From JALYXV01 sp963791545 (GTDB lineage Bacteria > Actinomycetota > Acidimicrobiia > Acidimicrobiales > Palsa-688): DNA of 64,000 nucleotides. This document shows, one piece after another, positions 45,559 through 53,266 of this stretch (the first letter of the stretch is position 1; every line of letters begins with the position of its first letter). Below the pieces are notes generated by a model, which saw only the letters and a list, made by a program, of their open reading frames with translations, did no database searches and was not told where the DNA came from. A program made the position numbers and the translations under genes. The stretch lies in assembly GCA_963791545.1 (NCBI GenBank), contig CAWBSR010000002.1:124001-188000 (forward strand), read 5' to 3'.

Positions 45559-45930
45559 CGCCTACCGTCCGCCCATCGCCACTGGCCGCACCGTAGCAAC
45601 AACACGGGCTGACCCAATAGGCGTCCGGTTAGAAAGCCCGGCGCCAGCCCGAATGGGGAGAGCCGGATTGTGCCGCCAATTCGCCCGTTACCGTGGCGCT
45701 GGCTCGGCTTGGTGACGTTCCCCGGCTGCTTCATCGCCGTTGCCCTCCTCGCTGCCGCCCAGGGGCGTCGAGGTCGCGGCGTAGCGGTATTGGCGGCAAC
45801 CGGGCAGTCACCGGCATGATGTTTCGGCTCTGTTCAGCTCCCGTATCAGTATCCCAGACTGACTCCGACTTCGATACCCGAGGCGGCTGGTCACCTGGGA
45901 CCAGATCAGAGGGATCAGGTCATACAAGAC
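45559..45930. other. Gene-poor stretch upstream of the siderophore-interacting protein
   Basis: About 370 bp with mixed composition and no recognised gene, RNA or repeat. Short frames on both strands lack family features or ribosome sites. Confidence 0.4.
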
Positions 45931-46143
45931 GTGAAGACCATGATGACCCGGCGAACACTGCGAATCGCGTTGGAGACCGGGACCCAGCTGTTACTCCTGA
46001 TGGCTGCGCCCCGGCCGGCTTCGAAGTTCGGGCCTGAGCTGAAGCGCTTCGAGGACGCCATGCCGTTGCGCGAGGCCAGTCATCGGGCGGCCTCCCGACG
46101 AGACGGTCATCGGTCGAGGCCGTCAAGCAAGGGACGCAAATGA
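45931..46143 (+). CDS. Possible small ORF overlapping the siderophore-interacting gene
   Basis: A 70-codon frame starts at GTG 45931 and ends in the ATGA overlap with the next gene. The product would be basic with a short hydrophobic patch (TGTQLLLLMAAP) and matches nothing I know. The overlap is the only argument for it; it may act as a coupling leader or be chance. Confidence 0.25.
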   Translation: MKTMMTRRTLRIALETGTQLLLLMAAPRPASKFGPELKRFEDAMPLREASHRAASRRDGHRSRPSSKGRK

Positions 46144-46946
46144 GCAGCTCGGAACGAATCGCGGCGATGCGGGTCCGGCGTGAACCACCGCCCTTTCGAC
46201 TGGTCACGGTGTCAGAGGTGAAGCAGATGAGCCCCCGGATGGCACGGGCGACTCTGGTCGGTGCCGATCTGGCGGGCCTGAGCGTGGAGCATCCTGGGGC
46301 GAGCGTCCGGGTTTTGCTCCCCTCGCCCGGCAGCGAGCTTGTGATTCCCGCATGGAACGGCAACGAGTTCCTCCTGCCCGACGGGCGGCGACCCACGATC
46401 CGGACCCTCACGCCCCGCCGGGTCGATCCCGAAGCTCTCGAACTCGACGTCGACATCGTCCTCCACGGAGGGGGAGCCGCATCGGGATGGATCGCGGCCG
46501 CCCAGCCAGGGGACCGGGCGGCCGTGTCAGGGCCCGGCCGGGGCTACGCCATCGATCCCGACGCGACCTCGTACCTTCTCGGCGGCGATGAGACCGCCAT
46601 CCCGGCAATCAGCCAGCTGCTCGAGGTCCTGCCAGCCGATACGCCGGTGGCGGTATATATAGAGGTCGCCCGTCCCGACGCCCGAATGGCGTTGCCAGTC
46701 CATCCCGAGGCCGATGTCGAGTGGTGTGATCTAGCCGAGGGGGCGCCCTTCGGTGATGCTCTGGTCGCGGCCATCCGCGCCACCGACCTGCGGCCTGGTA
46801 CCCGCGTGTGGGTGGCGGGCGAAGCGGCGGCCGTGCAGCGCATCCGCCGTCACCTCTTCGAGGAGCGCGGACTGCCCCGCAGCCAGGCGACGGTGCGGGG
46901 CTACTGGAAGCACGGCCGCGCCGGGGACCGAGACGACGACACCTGA
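46140..46946 (+). CDS. Siderophore-interacting protein (FAD-dependent ferric reductase family)
   Basis: This 268-residue cytoplasmic flavoprotein of the ViuB/YqjH type releases iron from imported siderophores. The FAD-binding segment RRPTIRTLTPRRVD, the VLHGGGAASGWIAAAQPGD block and the GGDETAIPAIS region are typical. The C-terminal GYWKHG is characteristic. ATG 46140. No siderophore transporter is adjacent in the window. Confidence 0.92.
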   Translation: MSSSERIAAMRVRREPPPFRLVTVSEVKQMSPRMARATLVGADLAGLSVEHPGASVRVLLPSPGSELVIPAWNGNEFLLPDGRRPTIRTLTPRRVDPEALELDVDIVLHGGGAASGWIAAAQPGDRAAVSGPGRGYAIDPDATSYLLGGDETAIPAISQLLEVLPADTPVAVYIEVARPDARMALPVHPEADVEWCDLAEGAPFGDALVAAIRATDLRPGTRVWVAGEAAAVQRIRRHLFEERGLPRSQATVRGYWKHGRAGDRDDDT

Positions 46947-46954
46947 GCCGCCGT

Positions 46955-47099
46955 CGCCAGCCGCCGCCACCCGCGCCAGCCGCCGCTCCGCGCCAGCCGC
47001 CGCCACCCGCGCCAGCCGCCGCCACCCGCCGTCGCCAGCCGCCGCCACCCGCGCCAGCCGCCGCCACCCGCGCCAGCCGCCGCCACCCGCGCCAGCCGG
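46955..47099. repeat. 19-bp tandem repeat between siderophore gene and GDT1 gene
   Basis: About eight copies of CGCCAGCCGCCGCCACCCG fill most of the gap between two convergent genes. One copy is shortened to 17 bp and one junction carries 4 extra bases; the rest are identical. Confidence 0.95.
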
Positions 47100-47135
47100 C
47101 CCCGACGTCGGCCGCCGCCCCCGGCCCCAGCGCGC

Positions 47136-47717
47136 TCAGCCTCGAATCGCCTGCACCGAGGCCACGCCCGCCAGCACCATCAGCACAACCGCCATCGCAA
47201 TCCGGGCCTTCTTCACCGAGATGACACGGAGCAGGCCTTGGCCGCCCACCACGGCCACGGCGGCTACCGCCCACAGCGCCAGGGTGGCGGCCAGGCCGAC
47301 GCTCAAGGGGGAGTGGTAACGCGCCGCCAGGTTGGCGGTCAGGACCTGGGTCAGATCGCCCCACTCGGCGATGAAGATGACCACGCACGAGGTCACCGCG
47401 GTCCGCAGCGGCGAACCCACTTCGACGTCGCCGTGTTCCTCTTCCTCCTTGTTGCGGATCATGAAGGCGTAAACGGCGCCCACCAGGAACAGGACCGCCA
47501 CCAGGGCGTCGACGGCCCGGTGGGGGAGGAGCTTGAACACCGCCACCCCGATTGAGACGGCGATGACGACGTGGACCGCAAAAGCCGCCGCGGCGCCCAC
47601 CCAGACCGCCAGCGGCCGGCCCCGCGACGCCAGCACCAACGACGCGAACATCGTCTTGTCGGGGAGTTCGCCCAAGAACACGAGAGGGAAGACCGCCGCA
47701 AAGATCGCCAGGTGCAC
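47136..47717 (-). CDS. GDT1/TMEM165-family cation transporter
   Basis: This 193-residue membrane protein of about six helices has two pseudo-symmetric halves, each carrying the acidic family motif: FLGELPDKTMFA and IAEWGDLTQV. An acidic, Lys/Glu-rich loop (RNKEEEEHGDVEVG) connects them. Relatives exchange Mn2+ or Ca2+ for protons. GTG 47717 is chosen for the GGAAGG site 8 nt upstream; the frame is open to 47795. Confidence 0.92.
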   Translation of the reverse strand: MHLAIFAAVFPLVFLGELPDKTMFASLVLASRGRPLAVWVGAAAAFAVHVVIAVSIGVAVFKLLPHRAVDALVAVLFLVGAVYAFMIRNKEEEEHGDVEVGSPLRTAVTSCVVIFIAEWGDLTQVLTANLAARYHSPLSVGLAATLALWAVAAVAVVGGQGLLRVISVKKARIAMAVVLMVLAGVASVQAIRG

Positions 47718-47837
47718 CCCGTCAGCCTTCCACGACGGCGCCGCCGGTCCGCCACGCCCGCCCAGGACGCCGCCACTGCGCCCGAGCGCCCACACCGCGC
47801 TCGAGCGCCGACACCGCGCCCGAGGCGCCGGCAGACG

Positions 47838-48821
47838 TCAGCGAACCGTGTAGGGACCGGTAGATACCGCGTGATACCCCTTGGCCCCCACCATTCGGGC
47901 CAGTTCGCTGCGCGGGTCTTCGTCAGCCCGCAACTGCGAAAGGACGTAACCAAAGTCGTAGCGGGGCGCCCAACCCAACTCCACCCGCGCCCGGGCGTTG
48001 ACGTACACCCGGTCCAGGCGGGGGAACATTTTCCACCCCCGCCGGGCGTACTCAGCCTCCTGGTCGGGAAAGAGCCGGCCCACGACGCCCGGCGCGTCCT
48101 CCGCCAGGGCCGCGGCATCCTCGGGCGAAAACGGTGTCGTGGCGCTCACGATGTACCTCCCGAATCCGATCTCGGGTGCCTGTTCCATGGCCCGTTGGTG
48201 GGCGCTGACCACGTCCTCGAGGTCCACCCGGCGGTACAGGTACTCGTTGGCTTTCAGGTTCTCGTCGGTATAGGCGGCGCGGACCTGGTCCCGGTCGTCC
48301 TGCTCAGGGAAGAAACGAGCCGTCCGCAGCACCACCACCGGCAGCCCCTGGTCCCGGGCCACCAGTTCGCACAGATCTTCCGCGGCCGTCTTGGTCACGC
48401 CATAGATGTTCCGAGGGACTGGGACCACGTCCTCGGTGATCCACGCCGCCGGATCGCCCGGGCGAGGTGTCAGGGCGCGGCCGAAGGTGCTCGTCGTGCT
48501 GGTGAACACAAAACTCCGTACCCCCGCCGCCACCGCCTCCTCCAGCAGAGCCAGCGTTCCCGCGACGTTGGTTTCCACGAACGCCTGCCGCGAGTGCGAC
48601 CCCACATGGGGCTTGTGGAGCGTGGCCGCGTGGAGGACCACATCGCAGCCCGCCACCGCCGTCGCCACGACCTCGCGGTCGACGACCGACCCCACCACGG
48701 AGGTGAATGGCGAGGCGAGCCGGTCCAGGCCGACGACCTCGTTCCCCGCCGCGGACAGGACACGCATGAGGGCCTCACCGAGATGCCCGGCCGAGCCGGT
48801 GACGAGGATCTTCTGGCTCAC
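47838..48821 (-). CDS. NAD-dependent epimerase/dehydratase (extended SDR)
   Basis: A Rossmann fold with the nucleotide loop LVTGSAGHLGEAL at the N-terminus and the catalytic YGVTK (Tyr-x3-Lys) after a TSTTSTFG serine segment. About 327 residues, typical for sugar-nucleotide epimerase relatives. The substrate is not predictable. GTG 48821. It lies 120 bp upstream of the GDT1 gene on the same strand. Confidence 0.92.
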   Translation of the reverse strand: MSQKILVTGSAGHLGEALMRVLSAAGNEVVGLDRLASPFTSVVGSVVDREVVATAVAGCDVVLHAATLHKPHVGSHSRQAFVETNVAGTLALLEEAVAAGVRSFVFTSTTSTFGRALTPRPGDPAAWITEDVVPVPRNIYGVTKTAAEDLCELVARDQGLPVVVLRTARFFPEQDDRDQVRAAYTDENLKANEYLYRRVDLEDVVSAHQRAMEQAPEIGFGRYIVSATTPFSPEDAAALAEDAPGVVGRLFPDQEAEYARRGWKMFPRLDRVYVNARARVELGWAPRYDFGYVLSQLRADEDPRSELARMVGAKGYHAVSTGPYTVR

Positions 48822-48860
48822 CGGCGACCCAGCACCACCCAGCCCTAAACCGCCCGCCGA

Positions 48861-49355
48861 CTAGCGGGCCGCCCCGGCCTTCAGGGCGTCGAGTGCCTTG
48901 TCGGCGTGAACTGACGCCCGAATCTCGCTCTTGACGACCTCGAGCACCCGCCGGTCCTGGCCGATCACGAATGTTTGACGCTTGGTGGGCAGCGGGCCCG
49001 CCCGGTGGACGCCGAAGGTCCGGGCCACCGTGTTTTCAGTGTCGGACAGCAACGGGTAGTCGAAGCCGTACATGTCCGAAAACGTCTTCTGCTTGCCGAC
49101 GGCATCGGCGCTGATGCCGACCCGCTGGGCGCCGACCGCCTCGAACTCCGCCTTCATGTCCCGAAAATGGCAGCTCTCGGCGGTACACACCGGCGTCATG
49201 GCCCCGGGATAGAAGAACAACACCACCGGCCCCTCGGCCAGGAACTCGCTCAACTTCCGTGACTGGCCCCGCTCATCCGGCAACTCGAAATCGGGAACTT
49301 CATCGCCAACGCGCACGGCGGCGATGGTAGGCACGCTCCCGTCGCTATCCCGCAT
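48861..49355 (-). CDS. Peroxiredoxin (BCP/AhpC-TSA family)
   Basis: This thiol peroxidase has a thioredoxin fold. The peroxidatic Cys lies in FYPGAMTPVCTAESC, with a second Cys five residues on, as in atypical BCP proteins; the usual PGAFTPVC reads PGAMTPVC. Core segments GDEVPDFELPDERGQ and FGVHRAGPLPTKRQTFVI are clear. The start is uncertain: ATG 49355, or GTG 49316 just before the conserved VGDEVPDF. Confidence 0.92.
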   Translation of the reverse strand: MRDSDGSVPTIAAVRVGDEVPDFELPDERGQSRKLSEFLAEGPVVLFFYPGAMTPVCTAESCHFRDMKAEFEAVGAQRVGISADAVGKQKTFSDMYGFDYPLLSDTENTVARTFGVHRAGPLPTKRQTFVIGQDRRVLEVVKSEIRASVHADKALDALKAGAAR

Positions 49356-49410
49356 CGGCGGCCACAGCCACAGCCGCAGCCGCATCCACCAGCCCCAACC
49401 GCGGCCACCC

Positions 49411-49914
49411 TTACAACAACCGCTGCATCAACACCACGTCCTGCCAGCGGCTGAACTTGCGGCCCACCTCCCGCTCCACCCCGACCGGTTCGAAACCGCA
49501 CGCCTCGTGGAGGGCGATGGAGGCGGCGTGGCCTCCGACGATGCGGGCCATGATCGTATGGAAGCCGTGGGCCGCCGCCAAGGTGACCAGGTCGGTGAGG
49601 AGCAGCCGCCCCACCCCCCGGCCCCGCTGATCGGACCGCACATACACCGAGTCCTCCACCGTTGTCGAGTAGCCGGGCCGGGACCGGTAGGGCGAAAGTG
49701 AGGCGAAGCCGACCACCTCCGAGTCGCCGGCGCCGGCCGTGTCGTCGACCGCCACGATGGCCGGGTGGGCGCCCCGATGCTCGGCCAGCCACGTCAGCTG
49801 CTCCTCAGGCGTCCGGGGGACCAGGTCGAAGGTGACGTTGGACCCGACCACCTCGATGTTGTACATGGCCCGGATGGCCTCGGAGTCGTCGTTCGTCGCC
49901 AGCCGGGTTCGCAC
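49411..49914 (-). CDS. GNAT-family acetyltransferase (phosphinothricin acetyltransferase-like)
   Basis: This 167-residue protein has the GNAT fold with the acetyl-CoA pyrophosphate loop SDQRGRGVGRLLLTDLV and the family start RLATNDDSEAIRAMYN. The segments YSTTVEDSVYV, GFHTIMARIVGGHAASIALHEACGF and a final WQDVVLMQR match PAT/Bar-type enzymes. The natural substrate in such genomes is usually unknown (amino-acid analogues, methionine sulfoximine). The start GTG 49914 fits the family; the frame is open to 50028. Confidence 0.9.
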   Translation of the reverse strand: MRTRLATNDDSEAIRAMYNIEVVGSNVTFDLVPRTPEEQLTWLAEHRGAHPAIVAVDDTAGAGDSEVVGFASLSPYRSRPGYSTTVEDSVYVRSDQRGRGVGRLLLTDLVTLAAAHGFHTIMARIVGGHAASIALHEACGFEPVGVEREVGRKFSRWQDVVLMQRLL

Positions 49915-50042
49915 CGGCGAGACGCTACCGAAGCCCCGGGCCGGCCCCAATCCGCCCGCGGCGGGCCGGCAACAGCGGCCGCCCGGCCACACCCCGGCCT
50001 CGACTACCATGGCCAAGCTAGCCCCCACCCAGGGGTTCGGCT

Positions 50043-50115
50043 GCCCCCTTAGCTCAGTCGGCAGAGCACAGCCATGGTAAGGCTGGTGTCGTCGGTTCGA
50101 TTCCGACAGGGGGCT
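50043..50115 (+). tRNA. tRNA-Thr (GGT)
   Basis: 73 nt with a full cloverleaf: acceptor GCCCCCT/AGGGGGC, D arm TAGCTCAGTCGGCAGAGCA, anticodon arm CAGCC-ATGGTAA-GGCTG with anticodon GGT, T arm GTCGG-TTCGATT-CCGAC. CCA not encoded. A TACCAT box at 50005-50010 is a possible -10. Confidence 0.97.
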
Positions 50116-50153
50116 CAGCCCTTGGCAGCATCAGCGCAGCACCATCACACAAG

Positions 50154-50226
50154 GGCGGCGTAGCTCAGTAGGCAGAGCAAACGGCTCATAATCGTTAGGT
50201 CGTCGGTTCAAGTCCGACCGCCGCTA
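50154..50226 (+). tRNA. tRNA-Met (CAT)
   Basis: 73 nt with acceptor GGCGGCG/CGCCGCT (G-T first pair), anticodon loop CTCATAA with anticodon CAT, and T arm GTCGG-TTCAAGT-CCGAC. The first pair differs from the C-A mismatch of initiator tRNA, so an elongator is likely; tRNA-Ile2 with modified C cannot be excluded. Lies 38 bp after tRNA-Thr. Confidence 0.95.
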
Positions 50227-50293
50227 CGGACACCACCACCACCACCATCAGCACCAGGCACAGCAAACAGCACAGAACCAGCAAGGAGACAGC

Positions 50294-50458
50294 GTGGCGA
50301 AGAACGAGAAGCGGGTGAAGGTCACCCTGGCCTGTGACGTATGCAAGCGGCGTAACTACATCACGATGAAGAACAAGCAGAACGACCGCGAGCGCATCGA
50401 ACTCAAGAAGTACTGCCGCTGGGACCAGCGTCACACCACCCACAAAGAAACCCGCTAA
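50294..50458 (+). CDS. rpmG: Ribosomal protein L33
   Basis: This 54-residue 50S subunit protein starts at GTG 50294, behind an AAGGAG site. The pattern VKVTLACDVCKRRNYITMKN and ELKKYCRWDQRHTTHKETR is diagnostic. Zinc-type L33 has CxxC...CxxC; here the first pair is kept (Cys14, Cys17), but the second is C-R-W-D, so the fourth ligand is Asp. It follows the two tRNA genes, as in many Actinobacteria where tRNA-Thr, tRNA-Met and rpmG precede the secE region. Confidence 0.97.
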   Translation: MAKNEKRVKVTLACDVCKRRNYITMKNKQNDRERIELKKYCRWDQRHTTHKETR

Positions 50459-50508
50459 CCGGAGGGAACCCCCGAGTAACCCGTGCCGCCCTTCCCGAGT
50501 CTCACCCA

Positions 50509-51102
50509 GTGATGCCGCCGGATCTCACCGGTCTGGTCGCTCTCGCCAGATCAGGCGATCGCTCGGCATTCGACGAATTGGTGAAAGCCACATACGCCGA
50601 CATGTACACGCTGGCCTATCGACTCACAGGGAACGAAGAGGACGCACGGGACGTGGTGCAAGACGCCTATCTCCGGGGCTACCGAGGCCTCAAGCGCTTC
50701 CGCGGCGACGCTCGCTTCACCACGTGGATGTACCGGATCACGGCCAACTGCGCGTCGACCCACCTGGCCAAGCGGACCCGGACCCGCCACGACGACCTCG
50801 ACGAGGATTTCGACGTCATCGACACCAACCCCGACCATGACCCGGAACGCAAGGCGGAACTGTCCTTCGAGCGCGACGGCATCGCCCGGGCCCTGCAGGA
50901 GCTGCCCCCCCGCCTCCGGTCGGTCATCGTGCTCCGAGACGTCTACGACCTGCCCCACGAGTCCATCGCCGCGGAACTGGGGATCACAGAGGCAGCGGCC
51001 AAGGTCCGGCTCCATCGAGCTCGTCGCAAGCTCCGGGAGCGTCTGTTCTCCACCCGCAGCGACGAAGTCCTGAGTGAGGAAGGCGACGCCCATGCAGTCT
51101 GA
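50509..51102 (+). CDS. ECF-type RNA polymerase sigma factor
   Basis: This 197-residue sigma factor has region 2 (DMYTLAYRLTGNEEDARDVVQDAYLRGYRGL, then FTTWMYRITANCA) and region 4 (LPPRLRSVIVLRDVYDLPHESIAAELGIT, then AAAKVRLHRARRKLRE). It looks like the SigE/SigH-like stress group. The start is GTG 50509, or ATG 50512. Its end overlaps the anti-sigma gene by 11 bp, so they are cotranslated partners. Confidence 0.95.
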   Translation: MMPPDLTGLVALARSGDRSAFDELVKATYADMYTLAYRLTGNEEDARDVVQDAYLRGYRGLKRFRGDARFTTWMYRITANCASTHLAKRTRTRHDDLDEDFDVIDTNPDHDPERKAELSFERDGIARALQELPPRLRSVIVLRDVYDLPHESIAAELGITEAAAKVRLHRARRKLRERLFSTRSDEVLSEEGDAHAV

Positions 51103-51511
51103 GCATCGGGAACATCAACGCCGCGTCGCCCGCCGCCTTACCTGCGAGGACGTGGCGGCGGCCCTGCCCGGCATCGTCGACGGCCCCGACAAGGCCGACC
51201 GCCGGGTCCAGCACCACGTCGCCACCTGCCTGCGATGCCAGGCCGAGCTGGTCCAGTACCGCCGGCTACTGCGGGGCCTCCGCCAGCTGCGCACCGAGTA
51301 CCTGGAGCCGGCGCCCGGCGTCCTGACCAGCATCCTCGCCAACCTCGAGGAGGCGGGCGAACAAGGCGCCATCCGCTCCCTCCTCTCGGGCCACCGGGCC
51401 GCCTACATCGGTGGCGTCGCGGTGGCGGCTACCGCGGCGGCCGGCGCCGGGACCCTCGTCCTCGTCTCGCGTGCCTCGCACCGGCGCAAGGACATGCGCC
51501 TGGCGGGCTAG
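51092..51511 (+). CDS. Membrane-anchored zinc-finger anti-sigma factor
   Basis: This protein of about 139 residues has a ZAS-type start: LTCEDVAAALPGIVDG, then HHVATCLRCQAELVQYRRLL with the H-x3-C-x2-C zinc signature. A transmembrane helix (AYIGGVAVAATAAAGAGTLVL) is near the C-terminus. It should hold the cotranscribed ECF sigma factor inactive at the membrane. Redox or proteolytic release is typical of the family but not shown here. Confidence 0.9.
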   Translation: MQSEHREHQRRVARRLTCEDVAAALPGIVDGPDKADRRVQHHVATCLRCQAELVQYRRLLRGLRQLRTEYLEPAPGVLTSILANLEEAGEQGAIRSLLSGHRAAYIGGVAVAATAAAGAGTLVLVSRASHRRKDMRLAG

Positions 51512-51660
51512 TCACCGGGGGAAAAAGCCCGGGGGTCGCGCCCACGCGCCGCCGAGGCAGGCACGCGCCGCCCGGCTCCAGCCATGCGCGGCCGGGGAAG
51601 CGCCGACCTCCAGACGGGGAGCGGATGCTATCCTCGCTGGTTGGGACTCCCCGCCGCGAT

Positions 51661-51733
51661 AGGGCAGTAGCTCAATTGGTAGAGCACCGGTCTCCAAAAC
51701 CGGCGGTTGGGGGTTCGAGTCCCTCCTGCCCTG
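51661..51733 (+). tRNA. tRNA-Trp (CCA)
   Basis: 73 nt: acceptor AGGGCAG/CTGCCCT, D arm TAGCTCAATTGGTAGAGCA, anticodon arm CCGGT-CTCCAAA-ACCGG with anticodon CCA, T arm GGGGG-TTCGAGT-CCCTC with one G-T pair. Discriminator G. It lies 28 bp before secE, the usual bacterial order. Confidence 0.97.
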
Positions 51734-51761
51734 CTCCACCAGTCCGGAAGGTCACGCAAAC

Positions 51762-52067
51762 GTGAGCATGAACCGAGAACAAAAGCGGTTGCTCCAGCGC
51801 CAGGGTCAGCTCGGCGCTGATGGCGAGCCCGCGGCCAAGCGCCGGGAGCCCCGCCCCGCCCCGGTCCAGATCGCCCAGCGGCAACGGCCCAAACCTCGCG
51901 AGTTCCTCCACGAAGTCGGCGTCGAGCTACGCAAGGTGGCCTGGCCCAGCCGGGCCGAGACCATCAACTACTCCACCGTGGTCCTGATGACCCTGGTGAT
52001 CGTGATGGTCCTTATTTTCATGCTCGACTACGGTTTCTCCGCCGGCGCCAAGTTCCTTTTCAAGTAG
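51762..52067 (+). CDS. secE: Preprotein translocase subunit SecE
   Basis: This 101-residue single-span translocon subunit has a basic, Gln/Arg-rich N-terminus followed by the conserved FLHEVGVELRKVAWPSRAET and one transmembrane helix (VVLMTLVIVMVLIFMLDYGF). GTG 51762 has GGAAGG ten nt upstream; ATG 51768 is also possible. It adjoins nusG without a gap. Confidence 0.96.
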   Translation: MSMNREQKRLLQRQGQLGADGEPAAKRREPRPAPVQIAQRQRPKPREFLHEVGVELRKVAWPSRAETINYSTVVLMTLVIVMVLIFMLDYGFSAGAKFLFK

Positions 52068-52760
52068 ATGAGTGAAATAGACCAAGCAACTGTGATGACT
52101 GACGCCCACGATGTGCCCGACGAGAACGAAGAACCAGTGTTGAACGAGGACGAGGTCCTCGGGGTGGCCCTCGAAGCCGATGAGGTCGAGGCCGCGCCGG
52201 TCATCGAGAGCGCCTACGACCGTCCCGGCCAGTGGTACGTGGTGCACACCTACGCCGGCTACGAGAACAAGGTGAAGTCCAACCTCGAGAGCCGCATCGC
52301 CTCCATGAACATGGAGGAGCGGATTTTCGAGGTCGTCATCCCCGTCGAGGATGTCATCGAGTTCAAGAACGGCAAGAAGCAGGTCGTTTCCAAGAAGGTC
52401 TTCCCCGGCTACCTCCTGGTCCGCATGGACCTCGACGACGACTCCTGGTACGTCGTTCGCAACACCCCGGGCGTGACCGGCTTCGTCGGTCTTGGTGCCC
52501 GGCCCACCCCGCTGTCGCGCAAAGAGGTGGAGAGCATCCTCCAGGTCAAGGTTGACGGCCAGGAGACCACCAAGAAGGGCCGGCCGCGGTTGGAGTACGA
52601 GGAGGGGGAGTCGGTCCGGGTGAGGGAAGGCCCCTTCGCCGACTTCACCGGGACCATCGCTGAAATCAACGAGGACCAACTCAAACTCAAGGTCCTCGTC
52701 AACATCTTTGGCCGTGAGACGCCAGTCGAGCTCGAGTTCGCGCAGGTCGCGAAGCTGTAA
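52068..52760 (+). CDS. nusG: Transcription termination/antitermination factor NusG
   Basis: This 230-residue protein has an acidic N-terminal extension (about 1-50) common in Actinobacteria. The NGN domain follows (WYVVHTYAGYENKVKSNLE through FPGYLLVRMDLDDDSWYVVR). The KOW domain has VREGPFADFTGTIAEIN. It starts at ATG 52068 right after the secE stop. Confidence 0.97.
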   Translation: MSEIDQATVMTDAHDVPDENEEPVLNEDEVLGVALEADEVEAAPVIESAYDRPGQWYVVHTYAGYENKVKSNLESRIASMNMEERIFEVVIPVEDVIEFKNGKKQVVSKKVFPGYLLVRMDLDDDSWYVVRNTPGVTGFVGLGARPTPLSRKEVESILQVKVDGQETTKKGRPRLEYEEGESVRVREGPFADFTGTIAEINEDQLKLKVLVNIFGRETPVELEFAQVAKL

Positions 52761-52775
52761 GGGAGTTATTTTCCA

Positions 52776-53204
52776 ATGGCCAAGCGCCAAGTAGTCGCCA
52801 TCGTCCGTATCCAGTTGCCGGCCGGCAAAGCCACGCCCGCCCCCCCGGTCGGCACTGCGCTCGGACCCCACGGCGTCCAGACCATGGAGTTCTGCCGCCA
52901 GTACAACGCCGCCACCGAGGACAAGGTGGGCCAGATCATCCCCGTCGAGATCACGATCTTCGGCGACCGGTCGTTCACCTTCATCCTCAAGACCCCTCCG
53001 ACCCCGGTGCTGATCCGTCAGGCCGCCGGTCTGGACAAGGGCTCCCCGACGCCGGGGCGGGCGGTTGCCGGTACCGTTACCGACAGTCAGGTAGCCGACA
53101 TCGCCAAGATCAAGATGCCCGACCTCAACGCCAACGACCTGGAAGCAGCCAAGCTGCAGGTGGTCGGCACCGCCAGGTCGATGGGCATCAAGGTCAAGGG
53201 CTGA
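52776..53204 (+). CDS. rplK: Ribosomal protein L11
   Basis: This 142-residue protein of the L7/L12 stalk base binds 23S rRNA. Typical segments are IRIQLPAGKATPAPPVGTALG, FCRQYNA, FTFILKTPPTPVLI and the C-terminal KMPDLNANDLEAAKLQVVGTA. ATG 52776 has AAGGGAG upstream. It is coupled with rplA 62 bp downstream. Confidence 0.98.
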   Translation: MAKRQVVAIVRIQLPAGKATPAPPVGTALGPHGVQTMEFCRQYNAATEDKVGQIIPVEITIFGDRSFTFILKTPPTPVLIRQAAGLDKGSPTPGRAVAGTVTDSQVADIAKIKMPDLNANDLEAAKLQVVGTARSMGIKVKG

Positions 53205-53266
53205 CACAACCGAATCCGACGCTGAGGAGGACCTCGCCTCAGGTCGGCTCCAGAGAGGGAGGCAGC

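Noticed and set aside
45693..46037. 114-codon plus-strand frame
   Set aside because: Arg/Ser/Cys-rich with no ribosome site or motif. It is regarded as chance.
46955..47099. CRISPR array
   Set aside because: The units are contiguous with no unique spacers, and there are no cas genes. The same holds for the repeats at 44083-44230 and 39103-39162.
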